A program made the translations under genes and the position numbers. From the NCBI GenBank assembly GCA_036381255.1, contig DASVDG010000109.1, forward strand, positions 1 to 32,788: a stretch of 32,788 nt of DNA, given 5' to 3'. The notes under the pieces were generated by a model. The model ran no database searches and was not told where the DNA came from. It was given only the letters and a program-made list of their open reading frames with translations. Shown here in pieces: positions 23,850-32,587 of this stretch. The stretch comes from CALBZE01 sp036381255 (lineage in GTDB: Bacteria; Gemmatimonadota; Gemmatimonadetes; Longimicrobiales; RSA9). Position 1 is the stretch's first letter, and every line of letters begins with the position of its first letter.

Positions 23850-25391
23850 TCACTCCGTCACGGCCGCGCCGCCCTCGAACTGCTCGATGCGGAAGATCAC
23901 GAACTCCGCGGGCCTGGACGGCGCCACGCCGATCTCGGTGATGACGCGACCGGCCCTCACGGATTCCGGCGGGTTCGTGGTCTCGTCGCACACGACGTAG
24001 AACGCCTCGTCCTCGGTGGCGCCGACGAGTGCGCCGGCGAGCCACTGCAGCCGAAGGAACGCGCGGATGTTGCGCTCGATCGACTTCCAGAGCGACGGGT
24101 CGTTCGGCTCGAAGACCGTCCAGCTCGTGCTCTCGGCGATCGACTCCTCGAGGAAGAGGAAGAGCCGGCGCACGTTCAGGTAGCGCCATTCCGGGTCGGT
24201 GCTGACGGTGCGCGCGCCCCAGATGACGTGGCCCGCGCCCGGCAGATGCCGGATCACGTTGACGCCCTGCGGGTTCAGCAGCTCCTGGTCGGCGTGGCCG
24301 AAGCGCGCCGCGAGGCCGATCACGCTGGCGAGCCGGCCGTCGACCACGCCGGCGGGTGCCTTGTGGACGCCGCGGGTGCGGTCCGTGCGCGCGTAGCGGC
24401 CCATGACCGCGCCGCTCGGCGGGATCCCGATCGCGGCGCCGTTGCGCGGGTCGACGACCTCGATCCAGGGCGCGTACAGCGCGCCGTACTTCGAGTTGAA
24501 CGCCGGGCCGCCCGAATACACGCCCTGCGCCCGCTTGTAGCTCAGCAGCTCCGTCGCGGTCACGGCCGATTCCGGCGCGTCCGCGACGTAGAAGCAGTCG
24601 GCGCGCCGCTGGCACCACGCCATCCCCTCGATGTGGACCTGGCGGTCGACCGCGTCCGGCACGGCGACGATGTTGACCTCGTCGATCTCGTCCAGCGCGT
24701 GCAGGCCGGTCCGGGCGGCGGCATCGCCGATGTAGTCGCTGACGACGAGCCCGCTCAGGCCGTCGTCGCCGCCGGTGAGCGGCTCCGGCGCGGCGGTCGC
24801 CTGCGGTCGGCGGTCGGCGATGCTGAGCGTCGAGCCGGACGGGATCTTGTCCTCGACGCGGATCAGCGCGGAGCGCTGCCCGACGGCGAGCGGTGCGTAG
24901 TCGGGCGAGAACGGGTCCATCGACAGCCCGTCGATGCGTTCGACCTCGACCCCGGCCTGGCGGACGACCAGCGTGAAGCGGTCGGGCGCGACGAGCTCGA
25001 CCTCGACCGCGAGCGCGTCGCCCCACTCGCCGGGCGACGCCGCGCTCACCGTCAGCGCGTCGGTCGCCGAGGTCACGTTCTCGAACGTGTGCTCGCTCGC
25101 GACGGCGGCGGACGTGCCCGGCGCGGTGTAGTGTGCGGTGCGTACGACCCAGCAGCTCGAGCCGCCCTCGTCGAAGAACGCCTTGACCGAGAGCGGCAGG
25201 TAGCCGTTGTCGAAGGGGCCGCCGAAGAGCCGTACGAACTCCGCGTAGCTGTGGAGCAGCGTGGCCACGCCGAGCGGTCCGCGCTGCGCGTGCCCGACGA
25301 ACGCGCCGACGGAGGTGCCGACCGCCTGGATCGGCTTCGCGCCGGAGGGGACCTCCTCGATGAAGACCGCGGGCGAAAGGTATTCAGCCAT
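23850..25391 (-). CDS. Tail sheath protein, standard length
   Basis: The 513-residue protein starts 'EYLSPAVFIEEVPSGAKPIQ' and 'GTSVGAFVGHAQRGPLGVAT', the conserved sheath N-terminal strand and linker. The core includes 'IEVVDPRNGAAIGIPPSGAV', 'GVHKAPAGVVDGRLASVIGL', 'NPQGVNVIRHLPGAGHVIWG', 'RRLFLFLEESIAESTSW', 'VFEPNDPSLWKSIERNIRAF' and the C-terminal strand 'RVITEIGVAPSRPAEFVIFR'. Length is that of a standard eCIS sheath, so it is the best candidate for the bulk contractile sheath. It sits 24 bases after the 695-residue sheath gene. Confidence 0.96.
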   Translation of the reverse strand: MAEYLSPAVFIEEVPSGAKPIQAVGTSVGAFVGHAQRGPLGVATLLHSYAEFVRLFGGPFDNGYLPLSVKAFFDEGGSSCWVVRTAHYTAPGTSAAVASEHTFENVTSATDALTVSAASPGEWGDALAVEVELVAPDRFTLVVRQAGVEVERIDGLSMDPFSPDYAPLAVGQRSALIRVEDKIPSGSTLSIADRRPQATAAPEPLTGGDDGLSGLVVSDYIGDAAARTGLHALDEIDEVNIVAVPDAVDRQVHIEGMAWCQRRADCFYVADAPESAVTATELLSYKRAQGVYSGGPAFNSKYGALYAPWIEVVDPRNGAAIGIPPSGAVMGRYARTDRTRGVHKAPAGVVDGRLASVIGLAARFGHADQELLNPQGVNVIRHLPGAGHVIWGARTVSTDPEWRYLNVRRLFLFLEESIAESTSWTVFEPNDPSLWKSIERNIRAFLRLQWLAGALVGATEDEAFYVVCDETTNPPESVRAGRVITEIGVAPSRPAEFVIFRIEQFEGGAAVTE

Positions 25392-25415
25392 GGCTCGTCG
25401 CTCGTTGTGGGGGCC

Positions 25416-27503
25416 TCAGGCCTGACGGCCGGCGAACTGACTGATGCGGAAGACCACGAACTCCGCGGGGCGAGAGGGCGCGACGCCGATCTCCGTCACG
25501 ACCCTCCCGGCGGCCACGACCTCGGGCGGGTTCGTCCCGGCGTTGCAGCGGACGAAGAACGCGTGGTCCTCCGTCGCGCCGACAAGCTTTCCGTCCAGCC
25601 ACTGGATGCGGAGGAACGCCCGGATCGTCCGCTCGATCGTCTTCCACAGCGACGGGTCGTTCGGCTCGAACACGACCCATTGCGTGCCGAGCTCGATCGA
25701 GCGCTCGAGGAAGAGGAACAGCCGGCGGATGTTGACCTGCTGCCAGAGCGCGTCGGCCGACAGGGTGCGCGAGCCCCAGATCACGATCCCGTCCCGCAGG
25801 CTGCGGATCGCGTTGATGCTCTCGGGATAGAGGACGTCGTTCTCGCCCGCGGTGACGGGATGCGCGGTGCCGGCGGCCGTCGAGAGGATGCCGACGTCGA
25901 TCCCCGCCGGCGCCTTGTGCACGCCGCGCTGCGCGTCGCTGCGGGCGAACACGCCCGCGACCGCGCCGGACGGCGGCACGGCGATGCGCCGGCCGCTCGC
26001 GGGGTCGACGACCTCGATCCGCGGGAAGTAGAGCGCCGCGTAGCTGGAGCTGAAGTTCGCGCGGAACGCGCGCACCTCGCCGATCGGGTCGGTCCCGCCG
26101 GCCGGCGGCGGGTCGACGATGTAGAAGCAGTCTTTGCGGTTCTCGACCCAGGCGATCGTCGCCGCGGTCAGGTTCCGCTGATGCACGACCGGGTCCGGCT
26201 CGGCCGTGGACGTCAGCCGCGACGGCGGCACGGCGAGGATGCTGAAATCCTCGATCGGGTCGAGCGCATGGAGCCCGTTCCCGGCCAGCGCGCTCCCCAC
26301 GAAATCGGAGACCGACAGGTCCGTGAGGCCGTCGTTCGCCGAGCCGGCGAGCGCGGTGAACGGGATGTTCGGCATCACGATGTCGTTCGCCGTGACGGAG
26401 CTCTTCCGGGTGGCCACGATGTATTGCGAGCCGCCGCTCTCCGGGCCGAGCCGGTCGTCGACGAAGTCGGCGGCGTTCGTCGCGGCCAGCGAAAGCGACG
26501 CATGCGTCTCGACGACCTCCCCGTCCAGCCGCACCTGGAGCGCGAAGTCGCGCGCGTAGACCCGCGTGCGATCCGCGGGGAAGGCCGGGAGCGTGACCGG
26601 CGCGCTGACCGGCGCGATCACGGCCTTCGTCGCGGGCCGGCCGCCCACGGTCGTCGCCTCGACCGACCGGACGACGACGAGCGCGTGCTCCACGACGAAC
26701 TGGAGGCTGTCGCCCGGGGCGACGCCCTCCACGCTCGTGAGCTTCAGGTCCGTCGGCGGGTTGGCGTCGGTCGCGCTCAGGTCGACCGCCGCGGCCAGGT
26801 CGACCGTCGTCACGAGCGAGAAGTCCGGCTTGAACGCGACGGCGTCGGCGGCCAGCGTCGCCGCCGAGCTCGTGCCGCCCTCCATGAGCGGCCCCGCGAA
26901 CTTGACCGTGCGGGCCGTGGCGTCCACGCTCTCGACCACGCCGACGATCTCGTGGACCAGGTAGAGGACCGAGCCGGGCACGACGTCGTCGTTTTCGACC
27001 AGGTTGATGCCCGTCGTCTGGCCGGCGGGGATATTCTCGGCCAGCAGGAGCTGGAACTTGCTGGTCGACGACACCGCGACCTCGAGCGCGGTGCCCCACG
27101 TGCCCGGGGTGATCGCCTCGACGTGCAGCGCGTCGGCGACGGCCGTGCCGTCGAGCTGCGTGCCGTCGAGCTCCGCCGACGCGGGCTTCGCGGTCAGCGA
27201 GCCGCGATCGTCGATGTCGGTGTAGTGCGCGACGCGCACCACGTAGCAGCGCGTGCCGCCCAGCTCGAAGAAGTTCCGGACGGCGTAGTAGAGGTAGTGC
27301 TCGCGCGCGCCCGGGACGACCGGGATCGGGCCGCCGAATCGCTTGACGAACTCGGCGAACCCGGTGACCAGCGTCGCGCGGCCGACGGGGCCGCGTTCCG
27401 CCACGCCCACGAACGCGGCCGTCGACGTCGAGACGCCGGGGATCGGCCGGGCGCCGGTCGAGCGCTCCTCCATGAACACGCCGGGTGCGAGATAGGTGGC
27501 CAT
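25416..27503 (-). CDS. Tail sheath protein with insert domains
   Basis: The 695-residue protein has the same ends as the 513-residue copy ('YLAPGVFMEERSTGARPIPG', 'RLFLFLERSIELGTQWVVFE', 'RVVTEIGVAPSRPAEFVVFR') but carries ~180 additional residues in the middle (~residues 130-400), rich in Val/Thr/Ala beta-strand patterns. The insert probably sits on the outer face of the sheath, as in many phages. The start has an upstream GGAGG-like site inside the end of the small basic gene, only 3 bases away. The two standard sheaths are alike in the C-terminal ~250 residues, which suggests duplication followed by divergence. Confidence 0.95.
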   Translation of the reverse strand: MATYLAPGVFMEERSTGARPIPGVSTSTAAFVGVAERGPVGRATLVTGFAEFVKRFGGPIPVVPGAREHYLYYAVRNFFELGGTRCYVVRVAHYTDIDDRGSLTAKPASAELDGTQLDGTAVADALHVEAITPGTWGTALEVAVSSTSKFQLLLAENIPAGQTTGINLVENDDVVPGSVLYLVHEIVGVVESVDATARTVKFAGPLMEGGTSSAATLAADAVAFKPDFSLVTTVDLAAAVDLSATDANPPTDLKLTSVEGVAPGDSLQFVVEHALVVVRSVEATTVGGRPATKAVIAPVSAPVTLPAFPADRTRVYARDFALQVRLDGEVVETHASLSLAATNAADFVDDRLGPESGGSQYIVATRKSSVTANDIVMPNIPFTALAGSANDGLTDLSVSDFVGSALAGNGLHALDPIEDFSILAVPPSRLTSTAEPDPVVHQRNLTAATIAWVENRKDCFYIVDPPPAGGTDPIGEVRAFRANFSSSYAALYFPRIEVVDPASGRRIAVPPSGAVAGVFARSDAQRGVHKAPAGIDVGILSTAAGTAHPVTAGENDVLYPESINAIRSLRDGIVIWGSRTLSADALWQQVNIRRLFLFLERSIELGTQWVVFEPNDPSLWKTIERTIRAFLRIQWLDGKLVGATEDHAFFVRCNAGTNPPEVVAAGRVVTEIGVAPSRPAEFVVFRISQFAGRQA

Positions 27504-27506
27504 GGC

Positions 27507-27923
27507 CTACGCCTCCGATTCGGGAGTCGCGCCTTCCGTCACCGGGCCCGTCTCGGTCCCGGGTCCCGGTTCGTCCGCGGCGGGTCGCCGTTCCTCCGGC
27601 CCGGCCGCCGGCGGTCCGGCCGCCGTGCGGGGCGCGCGGCGCTCCTTCGATCGCCCGGTCTTCGCCGCCGGCCGGGCCTTCGCCGCGCGGCTCCGCGGCG
27701 TCTTGCCGCCGCGCGTCCGGCGGGCGGGCCGCACGACCGCGAGCCGTCCGGCCTCTGCCAGCCGGCGCAGCTCGAGGCTGCCCAGCCACGGCTCCGGGAT
27801 CCGCACCTCCTCGCCCGGGCCGAGCCGGATCGTCCGGCCCTCGCACCGGAACGAGCACGGCCGGCGCGTCTCGTTGCGCACCCGCGCCAGCACGGACGAC
27901 GTCTCCTCGGCGTTGCGGTTCAT
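27507..27923 (-). CDS. Small protein with basic, disordered C-terminus
   Basis: 138 residues. The first ~65 have a compact beta-type pattern ('RVRNETRRPCSFRCEGRTIR' and 'LGPGEEVRIPEPWLGSLELR'), similar to small proteins that lie ahead of the sheath genes in eCIS clusters. Residues ~66-105 are Arg/Lys/Ala-rich and the tail (~106-138) is Pro/Glu/Gly-rich, so the C-terminus is probably disordered. The family is not recognised. It starts 28 bases after the preceding gene with a GGAGA-type ribosome site and ends 3 bases before the first sheath gene, so it is part of the operon. Confidence 0.75.
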   Translation of the reverse strand: MNRNAEETSSVLARVRNETRRPCSFRCEGRTIRLGPGEEVRIPEPWLGSLELRRLAEAGRLAVVRPARRTRGGKTPRSRAAKARPAAKTGRSKERRAPRTAAGPPAAGPEERRPAADEPGPGTETGPVTEGATPESEA

Positions 27924-27951
27924 CTTCGCGTCTCCCCCCGCGGCGCGGGCG

Positions 27952-28878
27952 TCAGCTCCGGACCAGCCGGACCTGGTCGAAGGTTCGCTGCTGCGGCACC
28001 ACCGCGATCGTGCGGGTCTGTGTCTGGTAGCCGTCCCGCTCGACGCTCACCGTGAGCGACGTCACCGGCGTGTTCGACGGGTAGTAGAACACGGCGTCGC
28101 CTCGCTCGTTGGTGAGCCCGGTGCGCGCCGCGTCCGTCCCGAGCAGGAACGGGGTCGGCGGCGACGGCGGCGGGGGCGGCGGGCCCGGCAGGTTCGCGCG
28201 GAACAGCTCGACACCGCCGACCGTCACCGAGGTGACGGCCGCGCCGTTCACCGCGGTGATCCGGATCCGGGCGTCGGCGACCGGCGGGTCGCCCGCCGTG
28301 TCTTCGACGACGCGGAACGCCGCCACCGTCGAGCCCGGCGGGAACTCGTAATACGGGCCTGGGCGGAGCAGGAGGCGGCGGCTGCGCACGATGCGCAGCG
28401 CATGCCCGGGTGCGATCGTGCCCGTCGCCTGGAGCGCCGCGCCATCGACGTCGACGCCCTCGAGGTCCTCGTCCAGCGCGGTCGTGAACCCGCTCTCCCC
28501 GATCACCTCCGAGCCCGCCGGGATCGTCGGCAGGAACGGGATCGTCGCGAACGACACGCGCCGGCCCGTGACCCTCGTGACGATGACCTGCAGCTCGTCC
28601 TCGCCCGGGAACGCGACCTCCTGCGGCGCGCCGCCCGGCCAGCTCACGTCGAAGTCGCGGGTCCGGAACTCCCGCCCCGCGAGCCGCACGGCGTGGTCCG
28701 GCGGCGATGGCGCGAGGTCCGCGAAGGCGAAGGATCCGTCCGCCTTCTGAACCGCCGCGCGGCGGCCGTTGCGCAGCGAAGCGCGGTAGCGCCCCGGCGC
28801 CAGGTCCTGTCGGGTCAGCTCGTCCGCGACCCGGCCGTGGAACGCGACGCGGCTGGTGCGAATCTCGATTGCGGCCAT
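27952..28878 (-). CDS. First gene of the eCIS operon; carboxypeptidase-regulatory-like beta-sandwich protein
   Basis: From the ATG at 28878 the product has 308 residues. Residues ~1-105 ('AFHGRVADELTRQDLAPGRY' to 'KADGSFAFADLAP') look like a carboxypeptidase regulatory-type beta-sandwich ('GxV.D..TG..L.. G.F.F'). A second such region spans ~180-300 ('VADARIRITAVNG', 'TNERGDAVFYYPSNTPVTSL', 'VERDGYQTQTRTI'), interrupted by a poly-proline linker (~231-240). There is no signal peptide. Similar proteins occur beside sheath genes in other eCIS clusters, but a precise role is not known; a decoration or adaptor role is a guess. It appears to be the promoter-proximal gene of the cluster, 345 bases away from the next upstream gene. 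Confidence 0.8.
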   Translation of the reverse strand: MAAIEIRTSRVAFHGRVADELTRQDLAPGRYRASLRNGRRAAVQKADGSFAFADLAPSPPDHAVRLAGREFRTRDFDVSWPGGAPQEVAFPGEDELQVIVTRVTGRRVSFATIPFLPTIPAGSEVIGESGFTTALDEDLEGVDVDGAALQATGTIAPGHALRIVRSRRLLLRPGPYYEFPPGSTVAAFRVVEDTAGDPPVADARIRITAVNGAAVTSVTVGGVELFRANLPGPPPPPPSPPTPFLLGTDAARTGLTNERGDAVFYYPSNTPVTSLTVSVERDGYQTQTRTIAVVPQQRTFDQVRLVRS

Positions 28879-29223
28879 CGGCCCCGGTGGTCGGCGCGGG
28901 TCGCGGGTCCGGCCCGCGCGTGAGCTCGCGCCTCCCAACCTGTCGTGCGCCGGGCGTCGATCGGAATGAATCGGCGGATGGGGGACGTCGGGCCGATGGG
29001 ACTGAATCCACGGCCGCGGGGCGGGCCGCGAGGGAGGCACGGCGGGCGCCGGCCGGCCGGCGACGTCGGCGCGCGCCCGCCCGGCGCGGCGGCGCCCGTC
29101 GCCCGCCGGCACGTAAATCGGTGGATGCAGGCCGTCGCGGCGTCGGGATCTAGTCAGCCGCTCGCCGCGGTCGGCGCGCCGTGGGCAGGGCGCCCGCGAT
29201 GGAGGCGGAACGCGAGCCGTCGC
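28879..29223. other. Intergenic region upstream of the eCIS operon
   Basis: This 345-base gap holds the likely promoter of the long minus-strand cluster. I could not pick a convincing -35/-10 pair. AT-richer spots on the minus strand lie around 28960-28975 and 29110-29120. No strong Shine-Dalgarno precedes the ATG at 28878, and no clear RNA gene or terminator hairpin with a T-run is seen. Open frames through here are low-complexity shadows. Confidence 0.5.
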
Positions 29224-29739
29224 CTACCGCTCGGCGGCGGGCGCGAAGCCGTTCCAGGCCCCGGCCACGATCGGCACGCCCACAAACGGCACGTGGCCGA
29301 AGAACTGGACCCACCACCGGTACCCGAACGTGGGCGGGCGCCGGGTGAGCAGCGGGACGACCGCCAGCGACATGACCATCCAGACCACGGGCCCGTAGAC
29401 CGCAGCGACCTTGAGCACGCCGAACCGTGAGCCGAGCACGCCGCGGACGCGGCCGGAGCGCGCGACGAGGAGCAGGAACGCGGCGGACCAGGCGAACGCG
29501 ACGCCGAAGTGCATGAGCACGCCGAGCAGCGCCGTCGCCGCGCCGCCGTCGAGCGCGGCGGGGCCGAGCACCGTGCTGGCGACGCCCTGGAACAGGCGCG
29601 TGACGGTCGAGCCGTAGAACGCGGCGGCGAGGACGCTTGAGAAGAGGCCGTCGGCGATGGCGGTCGCGAGGCCGGCGCGGACGAGGCGCGCGGCGGCGCC
29701 GCGCGTGGGGGTCGAGGCGGGTGCGGCGGTCGCGGGCAT
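29224..29739 (-). CDS. Small integral membrane protein of unknown function
   Basis: The 171-residue protein starts at an ATG (29739) with a good ribosome site (AGGAAGGGAG). It has about four hydrophobic segments, at ~20-45, ~62-92, ~105-127 and ~143-160. The 'LFQGVASTVLGPAALDGG' and 'ATALLGVLMHFGVAFAWSAA' parts recall a widespread family of small four-helix membrane proteins (~150-180 residues) without known function. The open frame extends to 30132, but the extra part has low-complexity composition and no ribosome site of its own. It is on the same strand as the eCIS cluster but 345 bases upstream, so it is probably a separate unit. Confidence 0.8.
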   Translation of the reverse strand: MPATAAPASTPTRGAAARLVRAGLATAIADGLFSSVLAAAFYGSTVTRLFQGVASTVLGPAALDGGAATALLGVLMHFGVAFAWSAAFLLLVARSGRVRGVLGSRFGVLKVAAVYGPVVWMVMSLAVVPLLTRRPPTFGYRWWVQFFGHVPFVGVPIVAGAWNGFAPAAER

Positions 29740-30155
29740 GGGCTGCGCTCCCTTCCTGCGGTGGCGTTCGCCGCGACGGTCGTCGGCGCGGCCGGGTGCA
29801 CGGGCGTGCGCCGCAACGGGCTCGGCGGCGGTGGGCCGGGAGGCTCCGGGCGCCCGCGCGGGGGAATCTATCCCGCACGCGGGCCGCCGGCCAATCCGGC
29901 CATCGAACGCCGCGCGTGCCGGCGGCGCCAGGCGCGCCGCCGCGGCGACGCGGTGGCCCGACCGGGTGGAGGCTGGCCGAGCCGGCGCAGCCGATCGTCG
30001 ATGCGAAAACGGTTGTGCATCCGGCTCGCCCGTGGCATGGTTCGCGTCTCGACTCCCCGCGGCCGCACCTGGCTTGACGGTTGCGGGCGGCCTCCCGCGG
30101 CCATCGGCACCCGGCCGTTGCGCCGACTCCACCCTCCGAACCGGGACACCGACTC
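29740..30155. other. Divergent intergenic region
   Basis: The 416 bases between the membrane protein gene (minus) and the lipoprotein gene (plus) should carry two outward promoters. A TTGACG at 30074-30079 could be a -35 for the plus gene, but no good -10 follows at the usual distance. No RNA gene or clear terminator is seen. Open frames here have the look of GC-rich shadows. Confidence 0.45.
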
Positions 30156-32288
30156 ATGATGAAAATGCGCATCCGGTCCGTGGCCGCGGCGCTGTTCGCG
30201 CCGGCGGCGATCGCGCTCCTCTGGGCCTGCGGCGATTCGACATCGCCCACGCCGAATCCGACGCCGGCGATCGAGCGGCTCGAGCCCGAGGGCGTCGTGG
30301 AGGACGCGGGCGCGTTCGCGCTGACCGTGGTCGGCGCGGGGTTCGTCCAGGGCGCGGTGGTGCGGTGGGGCGGGAGCGCGCGGCCGACGACGTTCGTCGC
30401 GCCGGACACCGTGGTGGCGGCGATCGCGGCTGCGGACATCGCGGAGCCCGGCGTCGTCTCGGTTTCGGTGTTCAACCCGTCCCCTGGCGGTGGCGAGTCG
30501 GCGGGCGTCGACTTCACGATCTCGCCCTCGGCCAACCCCGACCCGACGCTGACGTCGATGGAGCCGGACACGGTCGAGGCCGGCGGCGACGCCGCGACGC
30601 TGATGCTGACGGGGACGGGCTTCGTGCAGGCGTCGCAGGTGCGGCTGGGCGACGCGCTGCACGAGTCGATCTACGACTCGCCCACGCGGCTCCGTGTCGA
30701 GCTCGCCGCGGAGGACCTCGCCGCAGCGCGCATCGTGGAGGTGCAGGTCGAGAACCCGGAACCCGGCGGCGGCACGTCGGGGACGCTCTCGCTCACCGTG
30801 GTTGCGCCGGTGCCGTCGATCGCGACGCTGAGCCCGGCGGAAGCCGAGGCGGGCGTGGACAGCCTCGTGCTGACCGTCGAGGGCGCCGGCTTCATCGGCA
30901 ACTCGGTCGTCCGCCTGGATGGCGCGGCTGTCGCGACGCGGTTTGTCTCCGCGAGCGAGCTCGAGGCGACGCTGCCGGGCGAAGCGCTCTCGGCGGCGGG
31001 CGAGTACGAGATCACGGTCGTCAACCCTTCGCCGGGCGGCGGCACATCGAACGCGGACACGCTGTCGCTGGTCCACGCCGTGCCGGTGCTCGAGCGGCTG
31101 CCGTCGTACGGCGCGGTGGCCGGCGGGCCGGGCTTCGCGCTGATGGTGCACGGCCGCGGCTTCGTGGAAAGCTCGGTCGTGCGCTGGAACGGAGCCGACC
31201 GGCCGACGACGTACATCGGCCCGCACCGGCTTCTCGTCACCGTGCAGGCCGGCGACGTCGCGAGCGCGGGCGACGCGGCGGTCACGGTGTACACCCCCGC
31301 GCCGGGCGGCGGCACATCGGCGGCGGCGACGATGACGATCCGAGCGCTGGGCGCGGCGACGATCACCGACTCGCTGTCGGTCGCGCTGCCGGCGAACGAC
31401 CTGGCGTACGACCCGGGCACGGGCCGGCTCTACGCGTCGATCCCGGACGGCGTCGCGGGGCTGGGCGGCACGGTCGCCGCCATCGATCCGGGCACGGGCG
31501 CGATCACGGACACGGTCATCGTGGGGAGCGACCCGGGCCGGCTCGCGCTCTCCGACGGCGGCTCGACGCTCTGGGTCGCGCTGGATGGGACGGGCGAGTT
31601 GCGTCGCGTGGAGGCGGCGACGCTGACCGCCGGGCCGATCTACTCGCTCGACGGCCTGTACGTGGAGGACATGCGCGTCGCGCCCGGCCATGCGGAGACG
31701 GTCGCGATCGCACTGAGGAACGACTGCTGCAGCCCCCGCCACGAGGGCGTGTCGGTCTACGACGACGGCGTCGCCCGGCCGGTCCGGACGCCGGGCCACA
31801 CGGGGAGCAACACGATCGTCTTCGCCGAGAACGACTCCGTCCTGTACGGCTACAACAACGAGACGACGGAGTTCGGGTTCCGCACGATGGCCGTCGGTCC
31901 GGACGGCGTCGAGATCGTGGACGTGACCGAGAGCGCGATCCAGGGCTTCAGCCAGTGGATCGAGTACGCGAGCGGCCGCGTGTATGCGACGGCCGGCGAC
32001 ATCGTCGACGCGGAGCGAGGCGTGAACGTCGGCGCGTTCGCCGTCCCGCTCGGCGATGGCGCCGCGGTGCTGCCGGACCCCGAGCTGGGTCGCGCCTTCT
32101 TCCTCGACTTCGACGGCGCGATCGAGGTCTACGACCTCAACACGCGGCAGCACCTCGGCTCGGTCCCCATCCCCGGCTTCGTGGGCGGGCGCGGGCCGTT
32201 CCGGCTGGTGCGCTGGTCGGAGGACGGGCTCGCACTCCGCGATGGCGCCCGGATCATCATCCTGAGGACGCCGATCGCGGGACCGTGA
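30156..32288 (+). CDS. Lipoprotein with four IPT/TIG domains and a beta-propeller-like C-terminus
   Basis: The 710-residue protein has a lipoprotein signal with lipobox 'LLWACG' (Cys25) and a Ser/Thr/Pro-rich mature start. Four tandem IPT/TIG Ig-like domains follow (~37-125, ~130-214, ~219-305, ~309-397), each with a 'GxGF' near its start and a 'PxPGGGxS' turn near its end. The last ~310 residues ('LAYDPGTGRLYASIPDGVAG', 'AIDPGTGAITDTVIVGSDPG', 'DGGSTLWVALDGTGEL') look like a YncE-type beta-propeller. It is probably a surface-exposed binding protein. The ATG at 30156 was preferred over an in-frame start at 30081 because only it puts the signal peptide at the N-terminus. It is probably unrelated to the eCIS operon. 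Confidence 0.9.
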   Translation: MMKMRIRSVAAALFAPAAIALLWACGDSTSPTPNPTPAIERLEPEGVVEDAGAFALTVVGAGFVQGAVVRWGGSARPTTFVAPDTVVAAIAAADIAEPGVVSVSVFNPSPGGGESAGVDFTISPSANPDPTLTSMEPDTVEAGGDAATLMLTGTGFVQASQVRLGDALHESIYDSPTRLRVELAAEDLAAARIVEVQVENPEPGGGTSGTLSLTVVAPVPSIATLSPAEAEAGVDSLVLTVEGAGFIGNSVVRLDGAAVATRFVSASELEATLPGEALSAAGEYEITVVNPSPGGGTSNADTLSLVHAVPVLERLPSYGAVAGGPGFALMVHGRGFVESSVVRWNGADRPTTYIGPHRLLVTVQAGDVASAGDAAVTVYTPAPGGGTSAAATMTIRALGAATITDSLSVALPANDLAYDPGTGRLYASIPDGVAGLGGTVAAIDPGTGAITDTVIVGSDPGRLALSDGGSTLWVALDGTGELRRVEAATLTAGPIYSLDGLYVEDMRVAPGHAETVAIALRNDCCSPRHEGVSVYDDGVARPVRTPGHTGSNTIVFAENDSVLYGYNNETTEFGFRTMAVGPDGVEIVDVTESAIQGFSQWIEYASGRVYATAGDIVDAERGVNVGAFAVPLGDGAAVLPDPELGRAFFLDFDGAIEVYDLNTRQHLGSVPIPGFVGGRGPFRLVRWSEDGLALRDGARIIILRTPIAGP

Positions 32289-32335
32289 GCCGCCCGGCCC
32301 CACGCGGACCGCGCACAGGCAGCCCGGCCGCACCG

Positions 32336-32550
32336 AGCGGAGGCGCGGGTATCCCGCGAACGGTCTGCCGACGCCCTGCCAGAAGCGGAGGCGTGGGTGT
32401 CCCCCAGTGGGTGTGCCGTCAGCCCCGCCGTAAGCGGAGGCGTGGGTGTCCCCTCCCGGATAGCGCCCCGGCAGCCCCGCAGTAAGCGGAGGCGTGGGTG
32501 TCCCGAGCGTGTATCCGTGGCCCTGCCACGAGCGGAGGCGTGGGTGTCCC
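32336..32550 (+). repeat. Five direct copies of a 20-base GC-rich repeat
   Basis: The unit AGCGGAGGCGTGGGTGTCCC starts at 32384, 32433, 32485 and 32531, with a variant copy at 32336 (two mismatches). Starts are 46-52 bases apart and the bases between are not alike, except for loose 'GCC..GCC' stretches. The array begins ~48 bases after the lipoprotein stop. It is not a tidy CRISPR: the spacer lengths vary and there are only five units, followed by copies in the opposite orientation. Confidence 0.85.
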
Positions 32551-32587
32551 CCGGAGGGATCGAGGACTGTCTGAGCGAGCGCAGCGA

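Noticed and set aside
1..28878. Prophage or type VI secretion system
   Set aside because: No capsid, portal, terminase, integrase, holin or endolysin, and no TssJ/L/M membrane genes. DUF4255 plus the AAA ATPase, LysM protein and multiple sheath paralogues point to eCIS.
29740..30132. N-terminal extension of the small membrane protein to 302 residues
   Set aside because: The extension is low complexity and a strong ribosome site precedes the ATG at 29739.
30081..30155. Upstream start for the lipoprotein
   Set aside because: The extra 25 residues would put the signal peptide inside the protein. The ATG at 30156 gives a normal lipoprotein signal.
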